Below, piece by piece: positions 6,932-14,466 of a DNA stretch of 42,477 nt (positions within the stretch are counted from its first letter, which is position 1; every line of letters starts with the position of its first letter). Source of the DNA: Bacteroidaceae bacterium (GTDB lineage Bacteria > Bacteroidota > Bacteroidia > Bacteroidales > Bacteroidaceae); assembly GCA_017541265.1 (NCBI GenBank), contig JAFXZK010000027.1, positions 1-42,477 of the forward strand, read 5' to 3'. The notes beneath the pieces were generated by a model. That model made no database searches. It was not told where the DNA came from and was given only the letters and a program-made list of their open reading frames with translations. A program made the translations under genes and the position numbers.

Positions 6932-6939
6932 CAAAGATA
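6932..6939 (-). promoter_or_regulatory. rnr promoter -7 box
   Basis: TATCTTTG on the minus strand, 20 bp upstream of the rnr ATG. No clear TTTG -33 box is seen. The nearby 6949-6977 sequence is a GATTAGAGAATAGAGAATA array. Confidence 0.55.
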
Positions 6940-7011
6940 GGAAAAAGATTAGAGATTAGAGAATAGAGAATAAAGATATTTTCATTATTCTTACATTTTG
7001 AATTTAATAAT

Positions 7012-7042
7012 TTTGAATTTTGAATTAAACACCGTACCTTTG
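7012..7042 (+). promoter_or_regulatory. Promoter of the ketoreductase/hotdog operon
   Basis: TTTG at 7012-7015 and TACCTTTG at 7035-7042, spacer 19 bp, ATG at 7078. The -33 TTTG is part of a TTTTGAATTTTGAATT array (6996-7026) that recurs elsewhere in the window. Confidence 0.6.
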
Positions 7043-7077
7043 CACCCACATTTACATATTAAGGATAAGAATTAGAC

Positions 7078-7809
7078 ATGAAATATGCATTGGTAACAGG
7101 TGGCTCACGCGGACTTGGGCGTGCTGTCTGCCTCAAGTTGGCAGCACAGGGTCTGCCTGTCATTATCAACTATCAGAGCAATTCTGCTGCTGCTGAGGCC
7201 GTCAAGGCAGAGATAGAGGCAGCCGGCGGCACAGCCGAGCTGATGCCTTTCAACGTCGGAAAGGAGGAAGAGGTTGACCGTGCTTTTGAGGCTTGGACGG
7301 AGGCTCACCCCGACGACTACATCGCCTATCTCGTCAATAATGCCGGCATACGTCGCGACGGTATGATGTTCATGATGCCGACAGAGGACTGGAAGGCCGT
7401 GATTGGCACGTCGCTCGACGGCTTCTACTATGTGACGCGTCGCTGCCTGCCAGCCATGCTTCGCAAGAAACATGGTGGTCGTATCGTGAACATGACCTCG
7501 CTTTCCGGCCTCAAGGGACTGCCCGGGCAGACGAACTACAGCGCTGCCAAGGCTGCCCTCATCGGTGCGACAAAGGCTTTGGCACTTGAAGCTGCCGCCC
7601 GCGACGTGACGGTCAACGCCGTTGCCCCAGGCTTCATCGAGACAGACATGACCAAAGACCTGCCTGTCGATGAGCTGAAGCAGCAGATACCGATGGGACG
7701 CTTCGGCCGTCCGGAAGAGGTGGCGGAGCTGGTCAGCTTCCTGCTCTCCGACGCAGCGGCTTATATAACAGGCGAAGTAATATCAATCAATGGTGGACTC
7801 TATACTTGA
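7078..7809 (+). CDS. 3-oxoacyl-ACP reductase, FabG type (aryl-polyene-like operon)
   Basis: A 243-residue short-chain dehydrogenase. TGGSRGLG (7-14) is the NADP-binding glycine motif, NNAG (87-90) the structural motif, and the catalytic set is a serine in NMTSLSG (about 141-143), Tyr154 and Lys158 in YSAAK. PGFIETDM after it is typical of FabG. It reduces a beta-ketoacyl thioester on an acyl carrier protein. It heads a four-gene operon with two hotdog dehydratase-like proteins and a thioesterase, a set found in aryl-polyene/flexirubin-type pathways (ApeQ-like role), rather than the household fatty-acid locus. Its 3' end overlaps the next gene by 20 bp, indicating translational coupling. Confidence 0.85.
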   Translation: MKYALVTGGSRGLGRAVCLKLAAQGLPVIINYQSNSAAAEAVKAEIEAAGGTAELMPFNVGKEEEVDRAFEAWTEAHPDDYIAYLVNNAGIRRDGMMFMMPTEDWKAVIGTSLDGFYYVTRRCLPAMLRKKHGGRIVNMTSLSGLKGLPGQTNYSAAKAALIGATKALALEAAARDVTVNAVAPGFIETDMTKDLPVDELKQQIPMGRFGRPEEVAELVSFLLSDAAAYITGEVISINGGLYT

Positions 7810-8212
7810 ACTCCTGCCGCAAAGGCCGCCGTTCGTGATGGTGGACCAGCTGACGGACTACAGCGATACACAAAGCTCCTGCTGTCTGACTGTGCGTGCC
7901 GACAACGTCTTCTGCGAGAAAGGAGAGCTTGCGGCAGCTGGTCTCATAGAGCATATCGCGCAGACCTGCGCGGCACGACTCGGCTACTATAATAAATATG
8001 TATTGAAGACAGGCATCCGCCTCGGCTTCATCGGAGAAGTGAAGAACCTCAACATCCTCCGCCTTCCTCGCGAAGGAGAGCGGATAGAGACGACTGTCAC
8101 CGTCGTGCAGGAAATTTTCGACGTCACACTTGTCAGCGCTGAAGTGCGTGTCGGCACAGAAGTCATCGCCACAACAAACCTGAAGATAGCACAAGGGGAA
8201 AGCCCCTCCTAA
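7790..8212 (+). CDS. Hotdog-fold dehydratase, ApeP-like
   Basis: A 140-residue hotdog protein without signal peptide. The N-terminus LLPQRPPFVMVDQL and the segment GLIEHIAQTCAARLGY match the beta-hydroxyacyl-ACP dehydratase-like family that includes ApeP of aryl-polyene clusters. The glutamate and histidine in the latter helix sit where the active-site residues of this fold are expected. It would dehydrate the hydroxyacyl intermediate made by the upstream reductase. It starts inside the reductase gene. The last residues (AQGESPS) run into a CCCCTCC-type palindromic repeat (about 8195-8232), so the natural C-terminus has probably been altered slightly. Confidence 0.75.
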   Translation: MVDSILELLPQRPPFVMVDQLTDYSDTQSSCCLTVRADNVFCEKGELAAAGLIEHIAQTCAARLGYYNKYVLKTGIRLGFIGEVKNLNILRLPREGERIETTVTVVQEIFDVTLVSAEVRVGTEVIATTNLKIAQGESPS

Positions 8213-8232
8213 ATCCTCCCCTAAAGGGAAGG
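8195..8232. repeat. CCCCTCC-type palindromic repeat
   Basis: GGGGAAAGCCCCTCC followed by TCCTCCCCTAAAGGGAAGG. Overlaps the end of the ApeP-like gene and fills the gap before the thioesterase. Confidence 0.6.
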
Positions 8233-8249
8233 ACTTAAATAACTGGTCA

Positions 8250-8675
8250 ATGTTCAATAAAGAACTTAGATACTCGCGAGAATTTGAGGTACGCTTCAGC
8301 GAAGTGGACATCATGGGCGTTGTGTGGCATGGCGCGTACCCGCTCTATCTTGAGGATGCCCGCGAGGGCTGGGGACACCAGTATGGGCTTTGCTACGATG
8401 ACTTTCTCCGAAACAAGGTCTATGCGCCTATCGTGGATATGGACATACGCTATCACCGTCCCATCTTCTATACGACGAAGCCGCGCATCGACATCACCTA
8501 TCAGTACACGCCAGCGGCAAAGATTATCTTCGACTACGAGATACGCGACACCGCCGACGATGCTCTGCTCACCTCAGCACGCACGATTCAGGCTTTCACC
8601 GACCAAAGCTACGAGCTTATCCTTGAGAACCCGGAGTTCTATCTCCGCTGGAAAGAAATCCAGGGTTTATATTGA
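8250..8675 (+). CDS. Acyl-CoA/ACP thioesterase, 4HBT hotdog family
   Basis: A 141-residue hotdog thioesterase. FEVRFSEVDIMGVVWHGAYP is the active-site segment of the 4-hydroxybenzoyl-CoA thioesterase/YbgC/FadM family: the aspartate in SEVDIMG is the catalytic residue, and the HGAYPLYLEDARE helix follows. It would release or edit acyl chains in the pathway. It is the third gene of the operon, 37 bp after the dehydratase. Aryl-polyene and flexirubin clusters of Bacteroidota carry a thioesterase of this kind. Confident on family, less so on substrate. Confidence 0.82.
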   Translation: MFNKELRYSREFEVRFSEVDIMGVVWHGAYPLYLEDAREGWGHQYGLCYDDFLRNKVYAPIVDMDIRYHRPIFYTTKPRIDITYQYTPAAKIIFDYEIRDTADDALLTSARTIQAFTDQSYELILENPEFYLRWKEIQGLY

Positions 8676-8707
8676 AAGTTGACAATTGAAAGTTGAAAGT
8701 TCTCTGG

Positions 8708-8757
8708 GCGGTAGCAAATTCTTCATTCTTTATTCTTCATTCTTCATTCTTCATTTT
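8708..8757. repeat. Solitary end of the S23-cassette repeat
   Basis: The first 23 bp (8708-8730, starting GCGGTAGCAAATTCTTC) are identical to the start of the inverted repeat that bounds the four-helix-bundle gene at 20868-21353. TATTCTTCATTCTTCATTC then continues. No four-helix-bundle gene is present here. An AAAGTTGACAATTGAAAGTTG array lies directly before it (8675-8700). Confidence 0.75.
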
Positions 8758-8760
8758 CTT

Positions 8761-9129
8761 ATGATACTTCAGGACAATTTTTATACAATCGTATCGCAGG
8801 AGCAAGCAGATGCTTCTACAGTCTTTCATGTGAGTCTGCACCCCGAGTGGCCTATCTATAAGGCTCACTTCCCGGGACATCCCATCACGCCTGGCGTCTG
8901 CATCGTGCAGATGGTGCAGGAATTGCTGCAAGAGCTGACGCACCGCACATTGTGTCTGCGCGAGGCTAAGAACGTGAAGTATGTGTCCATTGTCTCTCCA
9001 GAGGAGGTCACAGAGCTGACCGTAACTTTCTCCAAGATAGAGGAGCAACCCGATGACAGCCTCAAGGTGCAGGCACAGGTGGCTAACGGCGAGACGCTCT
9101 ACACCAAGCTGTCGGCAACCTTTGGATAG
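8761..9129 (+). CDS. Hotdog-fold dehydratase, FabZ/ApeI-like
   Basis: A 122-residue hotdog protein. HFPGHPITPGVCIVQM is the FabZ/FabA active-site segment with its catalytic histidine; a clear catalytic acid further on is not obvious, so it may be an ApeI-type relative. The ATG at 8761 was chosen because any longer version would be encoded by a TTCATTC repeat (8708-8757) that has landed directly upstream. It is the last gene of the operon; the strong hairpin at 9156-9190 follows. The usual ketosynthases and acyl carrier proteins of an aryl-polyene pathway are not in the window. Confidence 0.78.
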   Translation: MILQDNFYTIVSQEQADASTVFHVSLHPEWPIYKAHFPGHPITPGVCIVQMVQELLQELTHRTLCLREAKNVKYVSIVSPEEVTELTVTFSKIEEQPDDSLKVQAQVANGETLYTKLSATFG

Positions 9130-9155
9130 TTTATAGGACTTATAGGCTTTTAACA

Positions 9156-9190
9156 AGCAGCCCCCTGCGGTTCTTCCGCAGGGGGCTGCT
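9156..9190. terminator. Bidirectional intrinsic terminator
   Basis: Perfect 15-bp stem AGCAGCCCCCTGCGG (9156-9170) with its complement (9176-9190) and a TTCTT loop. It lies between the convergent operon ending at 9129 and the dockerin gene ending at 9220. Confidence 0.85.
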
Positions 9191-9219
9191 GTTGGTTTCT
9201 CCCTAAAGGATAGGCAGTT

Positions 9220-12200
9220 TTACTGATCAGCCATAATGATTAGGATACTTTGAGCGTCAGCGACATTAATCTCGCCGTCTTCATTGACATCAGCCTCTGC
9301 ACTGAATCCGCCATCTGCCATAAGAATCAGGACGGTTTGTGCATCTGCAACATTGACCATATCATCGCCATTTGCATCGCCCTTGATGCTGGGCTTGCCG
9401 GCGGTGATGATAAGGTCGAAGCTGTCGGTGTTGGCGTTCTTGAGGATGTTCTCGCCATAGACGATGTAGCCCGTGTTGGCGCTGACGTCGCGTGTGCAGT
9501 CGGAACCCTCTTCGCCTTCAGCAAGCACGAGTGTGCTGCCGGCTTGTCCAATCTTGCCGCCGCCAACGACAACGGTACCTTTGTCAACCCATTCGTATGC
9601 GTATGTGCCGTGTACGCCGCCTGTTGTAAGGGGATTGACGGCAAACGTAGTGCCGAGGGGAGTGATGTGAATCACTTCGGGATCCTCTTCCGCATCATTT
9701 GCCTCAAAGTCTTCGGGGTCGCCTACCACGAGGAGCACGGGCTGACCGGCTTCTGCCTGCTCTATCTTGTTGAAGGCATAGTGTGCCTGAGGCTCAACAG
9801 GACTGCCAGGAACGGGATCGCTTTCATCGGGGAAGGCACCCTGGTAAGCATAGATATCAGCACCGTTGATGGAGAAGGCTGTAGGATAGCACATGAACAC
9901 GATGCTGTTGGGCTTCACGTTCAGGTTGACGCGCTCTGCCACACCCTTGCCTTCGTCGAATTCGCTTTCACTGATAGGTTCGATGTAGAGGGCACTGCTG
10001 GAGCCGACAGCGTCGTTGTTCCATGTAACGAGGCTGTGCCCGTCGTTCTGGGCATGGAGATAGACGGGTTCGTCGTAGTAGCCTTGTCCCTTGAGGTCGC
10101 GTGCCTCAATGACCACCTTGCCATAGCCGACGGCGCGTACGTTGAAGAGTGCAGGCGTGAGGCCGAGGGTCAAGTTCGTGCTGCGGGCAGCGCCGTTGAG
10201 GTAGAGACCGCTCTTGTGCTGGATGGCGAATGCCGTGTCGCCTTGAGCCACGAAGCGGAAGGCAACCTGATCCATCTCTTCAATAGCGTCTTCATGGATG
10301 AAGCGTACACCCTGGCCGAGGGTAACATCTTCAAGAGACGAGATGCCAACGAGTACATTATCTTCTATGTTGGCAGGAGCCGCATAGTTCTCAAAGAGGT
10401 CGCCGAGGGTTTCGTTTAGGGCATTGTCTAAGTTCCAACCGCGAGCTTCGAAGTTCGCTTTGCTGTCGTACCTGATGGCGTACCATTTGCCGGGTTCAAC
10501 AGGATTGGCTGTAGCGAAGAGGTCGCTTGCGGCATTCAGGATGGCTTCGGTGTATGCGTCCACTTGAGCTTGGGTGTAGGCACCGCCCTTGAGGTATGCT
10601 GTAGCTTCTGCCAGCGTGTTTACAAACGCGCTTGTTTCGCTGTCGGCGCTCCAGAAGCCAGGATTGTCGCCGATTGCAATCAGGTTGGTTACATCCTTGT
10701 TCGCTGCGATGGCATCAGCCAGGGCGCTGGGGTCAACCAGAAGGGCCTTGAATGCGTCGAAGGCTTCCTTCAGGGCGTTGTACTCTGTCATATCCACCAT
10801 CTCGTCCATGTCGACAGCCTTTGCTGCGGCAAGAGCTTCCTCGATGGCTGTTGCAGCATCGCCCATCTGGCTCCACTGCGTGTTGCCGTCGACGGTCAGG
10901 GTGTAGAGTTGGAAGGTGGCGAAGTGACCATAGCCGCGACCTGTTGTCGTGCCGTCGATGTAGAAGCGGAAGTACTTGTAGCCCTCGGGGAGCTGCACGC
11001 CGTTTGAATAGACGGTCTGGCTGGCCGATGCGTTCTTGGAGAGGTCGAATGAGCCGGCTTCCGTCCAGCCCTCTTCTGTCTCGCTTGCAAGGGCGCTCTC
11101 TGCGTTGGAGCCGAATACGCCAAGACTGGTGATGTGGTCGTTGGCAACATTACGGCGGCGCATGAAGCACTGAATCGAACCTGCTACGGCCTTTTCAAAA
11201 GAGACTTGGAAGTAATGCGTGTGGTTAGCCACATTGCCGCCGTGCCAGTCGCTGTGCCAGAAGGTGCTGGCATCGTCGCTGAGCACATTGTCAAAGCTGC
11301 CCTCGGATGCATCAGTCCAAGGGCTGCTGAACTGGCTTGTGGAGGTGATGAGGCCTTTGCTGCGCTCCGTGATGTAGGAGTCGTCCTTTGCCTGTGCAAT
11401 GGCAGCCTCGGTCTCGGCAATCAGTTCCTGGAACATCGTGACGAGCAGCTCGTGGTCCTTGATGGGAGCGTATGCATCGACCAGTTCCTGCACTTCCTCG
11501 TCGCTGACGGGTTCCAGAATCCATTGGCTGGCTCCTGCACCGGCAGTCCAGCCCACGATGTTGCTGGCCTTGCCTGACCCGCTACCATGATTGTTGCAGT
11601 GCAAGTATGCGTAGTCGCCGCCTGTGCTGGGCTTCATAACCACAACCATCTTGCCATTCTCTCTCCGCTCGATGAACTCGAAGGTCATCATTGTCTTGCT
11701 GTCTGCTGCCAGTGTAGCCTGGGTGCTCTGTGAGCAGGTGGCCAGGATGCCGTCGGTGGCGATGTTCATCATCTGCACGAGACCAGTCTCGGCATCGGTG
11801 GTCATTTTCCAGAGGTAGCGGCAGTCAGTGCTGTCGATGTTTGCCCACATCGCCTTGCCCTCGAGGGTGGCGTACATGGCCTTGGTGGGATTGACGGTTC
11901 TCTCTTCGTAGATGGGATCGCCGTTGTCGTCGTATTCTCCCGTTGCGATGCGTTCGGTGTTGGTCCATTCCAGGGCGCTGACGATGCGGTAGTTCCCGTC
12001 GGCGATGGTGAGTTTGACAATTGAAGCCATGATGGCGGCAAAGCTTGTCTCAATCTTCTCGATAATAGCATATATTCCTTCAACGGAGGGCGCTTCAATT
12101 TCATACTGGAGGATAGCGAGAGCCAGTTGCATGTTCTCGACGAAGGTGTTGTAGTCCTCGTCGCTGTAGTTGTACTGCCCGATGTCTGTGCCTCGGAGCT

Positions 12201-12819
12201 GATTGATGGGATTGGTGCCATAGTCGGGCAGGTAATCCTGATATTCGCCGAAGCAGGTGTTGAGTCGTCCGAGCGCGATGGTGAGGTCGTCCACGCCTTC
12301 AACGATGGCCTCATAGATTGTCAGACGGCGTGAGCCTGCCACTCCGCCGCTCCACGAGACGGGACTCGTGCCGCTCCAACCCATGTCGATGTAGCGGTCG
12401 GAGGCGTTCATGAAGCCGACTTCATCGCCATTCACCTCGATGGAGAAGTAGAAAGGTTCTGTCCTCATCTTGATATTGCCGCCATCGTTGGTGCCCTCGA
12501 TGAAGATGTAGCTGCCGGTTGTAAGGTTCTTGGCGGCATAGCCGTCGTCGTTAGTCTCGAAGGTCCAGACATACTTCAGGGCCTCAGGGCCTGTAGGGAC
12601 TTCGCTGGCGGCTGTTGCAGCGAAGGTGCCGTCGTTGTCGTAAAGCCAGGAGATGATTCCGTCGTGCTGGGCATTGCCTTGAATCACATAGTACTTTCCG
12701 GCCTCCGGGGCGGTCACTACGTTGCCGGTTCCTGTCAGACTCTGCTGGTCGGCAAGCATGGGAAGAGCCATCAGGAGCGAGAAAACGAATGCCGCAAATG
12801 ATGTAATCTTTCTTTTCAT
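9220..12819 (-). CDS. Large secreted discoidin-domain protein with C-terminal dockerin
   Basis: A 1199-residue exported protein. Residues 1-23 are a signal peptide ending MALPMLADQ. Residues about 30-180 and 275-450 are beta-rich modules. Residues about 486-640 form an F5/8 type C (discoidin, CBM32-like) domain (FWHSDWHGGNVANHTHYFQV, then YKYFRFYIDG). Residues about 1143-1199 are a type I dockerin pair: DANGDDMVNVADAQTVLILM and DVNEDGEINVADAQSILIIM, each with the calcium-binding DxNxDG loop. No catalytic glycosidase domain was recognised. The protein probably binds glycans and assembles on the surface through an unidentified cohesin. It may be co-transcribed with the GTPase gene, whose stop lies 53 bp upstream. 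A similar dockerin ends the channel fusion protein. Confidence 0.8.
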   Translation of the reverse strand: MKRKITSFAAFVFSLLMALPMLADQQSLTGTGNVVTAPEAGKYYVIQGNAQHDGIISWLYDNDGTFAATAASEVPTGPEALKYVWTFETNDDGYAAKNLTTGSYIFIEGTNDGGNIKMRTEPFYFSIEVNGDEVGFMNASDRYIDMGWSGTSPVSWSGGVAGSRRLTIYEAIVEGVDDLTIALGRLNTCFGEYQDYLPDYGTNPINQLRGTDIGQYNYSDEDYNTFVENMQLALAILQYEIEAPSVEGIYAIIEKIETSFAAIMASIVKLTIADGNYRIVSALEWTNTERIATGEYDDNGDPIYEERTVNPTKAMYATLEGKAMWANIDSTDCRYLWKMTTDAETGLVQMMNIATDGILATCSQSTQATLAADSKTMMTFEFIERRENGKMVVVMKPSTGGDYAYLHCNNHGSGSGKASNIVGWTAGAGASQWILEPVSDEEVQELVDAYAPIKDHELLVTMFQELIAETEAAIAQAKDDSYITERSKGLITSTSQFSSPWTDASEGSFDNVLSDDASTFWHSDWHGGNVANHTHYFQVSFEKAVAGSIQCFMRRRNVANDHITSLGVFGSNAESALASETEEGWTEAGSFDLSKNASASQTVYSNGVQLPEGYKYFRFYIDGTTTGRGYGHFATFQLYTLTVDGNTQWSQMGDAATAIEEALAAAKAVDMDEMVDMTEYNALKEAFDAFKALLVDPSALADAIAANKDVTNLIAIGDNPGFWSADSETSAFVNTLAEATAYLKGGAYTQAQVDAYTEAILNAASDLFATANPVEPGKWYAIRYDSKANFEARGWNLDNALNETLGDLFENYAAPANIEDNVLVGISSLEDVTLGQGVRFIHEDAIEEMDQVAFRFVAQGDTAFAIQHKSGLYLNGAARSTNLTLGLTPALFNVRAVGYGKVVIEARDLKGQGYYDEPVYLHAQNDGHSLVTWNNDAVGSSSALYIEPISESEFDEGKGVAERVNLNVKPNSIVFMCYPTAFSINGADIYAYQGAFPDESDPVPGSPVEPQAHYAFNKIEQAEAGQPVLLVVGDPEDFEANDAEEDPEVIHITPLGTTFAVNPLTTGGVHGTYAYEWVDKGTVVVGGGKIGQAGSTLVLAEGEEGSDCTRDVSANTGYIVYGENILKNANTDSFDLIITAGKPSIKGDANGDDMVNVADAQTVLILMADGGFSAEADVNEDGEINVADAQSILIIMADQ

Positions 12820-12872
12820 GTGTCGTTTGGCGTTAAGTTAATAATATAGGTTTGGGGAGTTGTAACTTCGGT

Positions 12873-14024
12873 TTATTCAGCAAGGCAGGCGTCGAGCAGG
12901 GTGGCGATGGCTTCCTTGTCGAGGTGCTGTCCGATGAAGACCAGCTTCTGCATACGGTCGCCGTATGTGTCGTCCCAGTCGCGGCGCAGGTTCGCGTCGC
13001 GTTGCTTCATAGCTTCCAGCTCGGCTTTGGGCATGGTGGCGTACCATTGTCCGACGTTCTGGAGCTTCACCTGTTTGCCGGCCTGCTCGAAGAGGTAGCA
13101 GATGTCCTCCTCGCCCTTGAAGTAGCAGATGCCTTTGGCGCGGATGATGTTCTTTGGCCAGAGGCGTGCCACGAACTGGTCGAACTCGCTGAGGCGCATG
13201 GGCTGCCGGCGGTAATAGACGAAGGTGCTGATGCCGTACTCCTCGGCTTCGCCCTCATCGTGGTCGTGGTGGTGTTCATGGTTCCCATCACTCTCTCCCC
13301 CTTCGATTGCTGCTATCCACGCTGCGCTGGTTGCCACCTTCTCGTAGTCGAAGAGGTTGGTGTTGAGCAGCTTGTCAAGCTCCACGTCGCCATAGTTGCA
13401 GTCGATGATCTGTGCCTTTGGCTGTATGCCGCGGATGATTTGGCGGATGCGTTCCAGCTCGTGCGGCTCCACGTCGGCTGCTTTGTTCAGCAAGATGATG
13501 TTGCAGAACTCTATCTGCTGGATGACGAGGTTTTCTATGTCCTCTTCGTCGATGTCCTGCTTCGTGAGACCGCTGCCGCAGTCGAACTCGTCCTTCAGCC
13601 TCAGGGCATCCACCACGGTGACGATGCAGTCGACGTAAGGCAAGCCGTTCTTCGTCACTTCGGGTGCCATTCGCGCCATTGAGCAGATAGTCTGTGCGAT
13701 GGGTTCCGGCTCACAGATGCCGCTGGCTTCGATGACGATGTAGTCGAACTTCTGCAGAGCGATGATGTCGTAGAGTTGCTGCACCAGGTCCATCTTGAGC
13801 GTGCAGCAGATGCAGCCGTTCTGCAGGGCCACGAGGCTGTCGTCGCCTGTGCCCACGATGCCGCCCTTCTGTATGAGGTCAGCGTCGATGTTCACCTCGC
13901 CTATGTCGTTGACGATGACGGCAAAGCGTATGCCGCGGCGGTTTGCGAGGATGCGATTGAGGAGTGTTGTCTTGCCGCTGCCCAGATAACCCGTGAGCAG
14001 CAGCACGGGAATACTGTATTTCAT
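12873..14024 (-). CDS. COG0523 (CobW/P47K) GTPase, probable metal chaperone
   Basis: A 383-residue G3E-family GTPase. GYLGSGKTT (12-20) is Walker A, GCICCTL (70-76) holds the CxCC metal-binding motif, EASGICEP the switch region and NKAADVEP the base-recognition NKxD. A histidine-rich stretch (NHEHHHDHDE, about 250-260) can bind zinc or similar ions, and a C-terminal CobW domain follows. The COG0523 family delivers metals, often zinc, to target proteins. The start is the first ATG after the promoter box TATCTTTG (14067-14060 on the minus strand). The dockerin gene follows 53 bp downstream, which may be incidental. No zinc-uptake regulator site was identified. Confidence 0.85.
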   Translation of the reverse strand: MKYSIPVLLLTGYLGSGKTTLLNRILANRRGIRFAVIVNDIGEVNIDADLIQKGGIVGTGDDSLVALQNGCICCTLKMDLVQQLYDIIALQKFDYIVIEASGICEPEPIAQTICSMARMAPEVTKNGLPYVDCIVTVVDALRLKDEFDCGSGLTKQDIDEEDIENLVIQQIEFCNIILLNKAADVEPHELERIRQIIRGIQPKAQIIDCNYGDVELDKLLNTNLFDYEKVATSAAWIAAIEGGESDGNHEHHHDHDEGEAEEYGISTFVYYRRQPMRLSEFDQFVARLWPKNIIRAKGICYFKGEEDICYLFEQAGKQVKLQNVGQWYATMPKAELEAMKQRDANLRRDWDDTYGDRMQKLVFIGQHLDKEAIATLLDACLAE

Positions 14025-14059
14025 ATAATTATTTAGAATTAAGGGTTAAGAATTTGGCG

Positions 14060-14067
14060 CAAAGATA
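14060..14067 (-). promoter_or_regulatory. -7 box of the COG0523 GTPase gene
   Basis: TATCTTTG read on the minus strand, about 35 bp upstream of the ATG at 14024. No clear -33 box. Confidence 0.5.
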
Positions 14068-14186
14068 CAAAAAAACGAGGAATGAAGCATGAAGAGTGCA
14101 GAATTAATTTGCAGAATGCCCAAAAAATGTTGGCTTCGCAATGGGTTTGCACAGAAACCGCAAACAGGCGGAGGCGAATCCGCTTT

Positions 14187-14317
14187 CAGTACCACCATGG
14201 GAGGACTGCAGTCCTAACGCGGAAAAACTCCAGTCCTCCCACGGTGGTACTGCAGTCCTCCTATGGTGTGTTTTTTGGAGGACTGCAGTCCGGCGTATAT
14301 TTTTTTACGGAGGACTG
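14187..14317. repeat. Array of GGAGGACTG/CAGTCCTCC palindromes
   Basis: A 22-bp inverted repeat with one mismatch (14187-14208 and 14231-14252, 22-base spacer) is followed by further copies: CTGCAGTCCTCC at 14250-14261, GGAGGACTGCAGTCC at 14277-14291 and GGAGGACTG at 14309-14317. It fills the divergent region between the GTPase and the 14467 gene. Forward reading frames over it are repeat translation, not a gene. Confidence 0.8.
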
Positions 14318-14366
14318 GGTTCGCCCCCCTGTTCCGAAACCGTCCTTTTAACATTATTTAACCATC

Positions 14367-14403
14367 ACATATGCGCACATATGTACTTTTTTTATTAACT
14401 TTG
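14367..14403 (+). promoter_or_regulatory. Promoter and operator-like palindrome of the 14467 gene
   Basis: TAACTTTG at 14396-14403 is a -7 box, 63 bp before the ATG. The expected -33 region is overlapped by a perfect 7-bp inverted repeat, ACATATG-CGCA-CATATGT (14367-14384), suggesting a bound regulator. No TTTG -33 is visible. Confidence 0.45.
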
Positions 14404-14466
14404 TAAGCGAAATAAACAAATAAACCAAATAATTAACCTTTTTTATTAACTAACAAAAACAACAAA

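Noticed and set aside
4653..6959. Long plus-strand ORFs opposite rnr
   Set aside because: Codon-mirror frames of a GC-rich gene; the minus-strand RNase R explains the region fully.
8686..9129. Longer 147-residue start for the FabZ-like protein
   Set aside because: The extra N-terminal residues (FFILYSSFFILHF) come from a TTCATTC repeat, not from a signal peptide.
9250..10419. 389-residue plus-strand ORF
   Set aside because: Antisense shadow of the dockerin protein gene; no start context and valine/alanine-rich composition typical of mirror frames.
14082..14398. Two short ORFs in the palindrome array
   Set aside because: They translate the GGAGGACTG repeats; an intergenic region with promoters on both sides.
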